The notes under the pieces: model-generated
What the model was told of the DNA's origin: nothing
The model's input: the letters and a program-made list of their open reading frames with translations, nothing else
The model's database searches: none
Translations under genes and position numbers: made by a program
From: Asterionellopsis glacialis
Taxonomy: Eukaryota > Bacillariophyta > Plagiogrammaphyceae > Rhaphoneidales > Asterionellopsidaceae
Length of the DNA stretch: 18,358 nt
Direction of reading: 5' to 3'
Assembly (NCBI GenBank): GCA_014885115.2
Contig: WKLE02001150.1
Coordinates: 9,977-28,334 of the forward strand
Part shown: piece by piece, positions 16,456-18,358 of the stretch
Position numbering within the stretch: position 1 is the stretch's first letter
Layout: every line of letters begins with the position of its first letter

Positions 16456-18358
16456 TTACTTATTATTATGAACAAGTTCCTCGACGCTGGACAGCCGTTC
16501 CGAGTTTTCTAGCATGAGATGTTCCATAGCATCCATTCTTCGTGTCATTTTCGTTTCAAAACTTTCAAGAGTTTGCATCAAACAATCAAGTTTCTGAAGA
16601 ACATTCGTTTCAAAGGCGGTGTTTTCGGGACGTTGAGAGTAGCCATTATAGGATCGGTTACTTCCTTTAGACATTTGAACCCTGTGAGTTTCATCTTTCG
16701 CCTTGTCAACATCGTCGTCTTTTTGCAATTGATGTAGTAAATTTAGTATTGCTACACCACCATTTTCTTTCAAAGCGATATTGATTGGAAGTCTTCCCGA
16801 TTCATCAGGATCGTTGTCCTCGTCGATAGGAGTATCAACAGACATGACAACCCGTATCTGAACACCTAAACCAATGGCATCCCCGTCGTATGAACTTTCA
16901 TGCTGCTCTTCAATAGAAATACTCTTCACAGAACATCGTTCCCTAATTAAACTCATTTCTTCTTCAGAAGTTTTCCGAGATATTCCCTCAATAATATCAA
17001 CATTTTCTTGTGAATCAATTTTCAATATTGATTTCCTAGCTGACAAAACCATAAAGTGAAGTTCGGATGAATCTTTCGATGCACAAACAAGAGCAAGCTT
17101 TAATGATCCAAAGTCTGTCGATGTTGCTCTTGTTTCTTCTGATAGGGCTGAGATGTTTGAATGTGTCATGTTGCTTCCAGGAGATGGAGAAAACATTAGT
17201 TCTGACTCTGATGGTTTTTCGGGTGTTGAAGGTGTTAAATGAATATATTTTTGTGTGTTTTGATGAATACGACAAAGTGCAATGGCATCAAACGATGAAA
17301 ATTGAGGCGGAAATGAAGCAACAGTTGATGACATCGATGGTCCCGATGAGCTTGGAGAAACTTTCGTATTGCATTCCACTGTCACCAGAAGAATATGAGC
17401 AAGATGGTCTGGATATAATTCACTCTGAATCAGATTGTCACTAGCTCTTTTCCGTCTCGTGTACTTTTCTTCGGACAATAGACACTTGGCAATTAAAGGC
17501 GAATCCTGGCTTTCCACCAAATCCATACCTTCGAGGGATGATCCTGCTGATTGATCTGCGGTGACATTTCCTAAACCAATTTTACCAGTCAAGTCAATAA
17601 TATCAGAATCATCAGGCGTTACATTTGCAAGGGCATGGAGAACGTCTCTACTTTCGTCTTGGCCCTGGATGAGATCATAACTTGCACTTCGAGATGTTCG
17701 CACTGCACTTAGACTTGTATGCAGAATATCAGTCCCAAGATCTGAGAGTGGCGTCATAGTTTTAGCTGGTGAATAAGAAAAGAGTTCAGTTGTTCTGGCA
17801 TCACAAATAACAGCAAAGGATTCGCATATGATTTCATTATTTCCTCCCTCAATCGTGTCCTCTTGGTGTTCATAACCTAATGAAATTACGGCTTGGGCTG
17901 TGCCAAGTTGGTGGGTAGGGTGACAGCCTGCAAGTAGAAGCCTGGATGTGGGCATATTCACTTCTTCAGATGGTTTCTGCAATAATCGGAGTTCTACCAG
18001 GATAAGTTCAGTAGAGGTTAAAATAGCAAGATTGGATATGCCCGACTCTAATGTTTTACCAAATTCAAGACTTTTCACTATACTGACATCTGAAAAGGTG
18101 TGTAGGAACGATGACGGTCAGTGAATACTAGCACAGCAAAACCATTACTTGTATAAGATAACGTTGATCCAAGTCAGACTTACCATTTACAAGCATACAG
18201 CTGGAAATTGACATGCTATCATCTGGGAATTTGATATTTATTTTCTCATTCTGAATGTTGAAATCATAGGTGAAACAATCTATTCGTTGAGAAGACGATA
18301 TGCTATTGTCGTCTCTGACCTTGGAGGAGCTCGTGGCAATTAGCAAATGGTACGGTGA
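16456..18358 (-). CDS. Unrecognised protein, possible beta-propeller with C-terminal coiled coil (5'-partial)
   Basis: Spliced and truncated at the right edge: complement(join(16456..18089,18184..>18358)), 602 aa visible. The 94-nt intron has donor GTAAGT and acceptor TTTTCAG; the junction reads CMLVN|DVSIVKSLEF. I do not recognise the family. The N-terminal visible part has repeating beta-strand-like segments (HLLIATSSSK, IDCFTYDF, SNLAILTSTELILVELRL, ALVCASKDSSELHFMVLSAR), as in WD-type propellers. The middle is Ser/Thr/Asp-rich and probably disordered. The last 55 residues (LQKLDCLMQTLESFETKM onward) form a heptad-like coiled coil ending VHNNK. A propeller followed by a coiled coil occurs in scaffold proteins such as Nup88 or Ge-1, but I see no specific support for either. 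It converges on COG7 with a 198-nt spacer. Confidence 0.75.

Noticed and set aside
1..18358. CRISPR arrays, insertion sequences, bacterial operons, viral genes
   Set aside because: No spaced direct repeats, transposase motifs or terminal inverted repeats of note; spliced eukaryotic genes explain the window.

Overview
This window is compact nuclear DNA from a eukaryote, most likely a diatom or a related stramenopile alga. The reasons are: short GT-AG introns (79-282 nt) that restore conserved protein families exactly; genes on both strands with 130-900 nt gaps; a WNK kinase of plant/protist type; and a predicted bipartite plastid presequence with a signal-peptide/F/P junction on one gene, which is typical of algae with red-derived complex plastids. 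The species assignment is inference. No mobile element, tRNA, rRNA or CRISPR array was supported.

Layout from left to right: a possible 59-residue protein starting MGCSNS (131-310, +); a ZNHIT2-type HIT zinc-finger protein (868-2484, -); the PP2A catalytic subunit in four exons (3209-4629, -); a TRM11-type tRNA guanosine methyltransferase in three exons with a plastid-type N-terminus (5516-7395, -); a WNK kinase without introns (8164-10953, +); an OSR1/SPAK (GCK-VI) kinase without introns (11088-12509, -); the Golgi tether subunit COG7 in two exons (13259-16257, +); and the 3' part of an unrecognised protein with a C-terminal coiled coil (16456 to beyond the right edge, -). Several open frames begin in silico at GTG or TTG. 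I moved those starts to the first good ATG (WNK, OSR1-like, TRM11).

The most interesting part is the centre. WNK phosphorylates and activates OSR1/SPAK kinases in animals, in the pathway that senses chloride and osmotic state and controls cation-chloride cotransport. Here the presumed upstream and downstream kinases sit tail to tail with only 134 nt between stop codons. The pair also looks unusual in detail: the OSR1-like kinase has no recognisable CCT docking domain, the WNK keeps a CCT-like (PF2-like) domain, and the WNK has DFGL where animal and plant WNKs have the chloride-binding DLGL. A PP2A catalytic gene lies about 3.5 kb from the WNK gene. Other genes are housekeeping: R2TP co-chaperone cofactor, tRNA modification and Golgi trafficking. 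Convergent pairs (WNK/OSR1, COG7/last gene) have very short 3' spacers, and divergent pairs (TRM11/WNK, OSR1/COG7) share roughly 750 nt.
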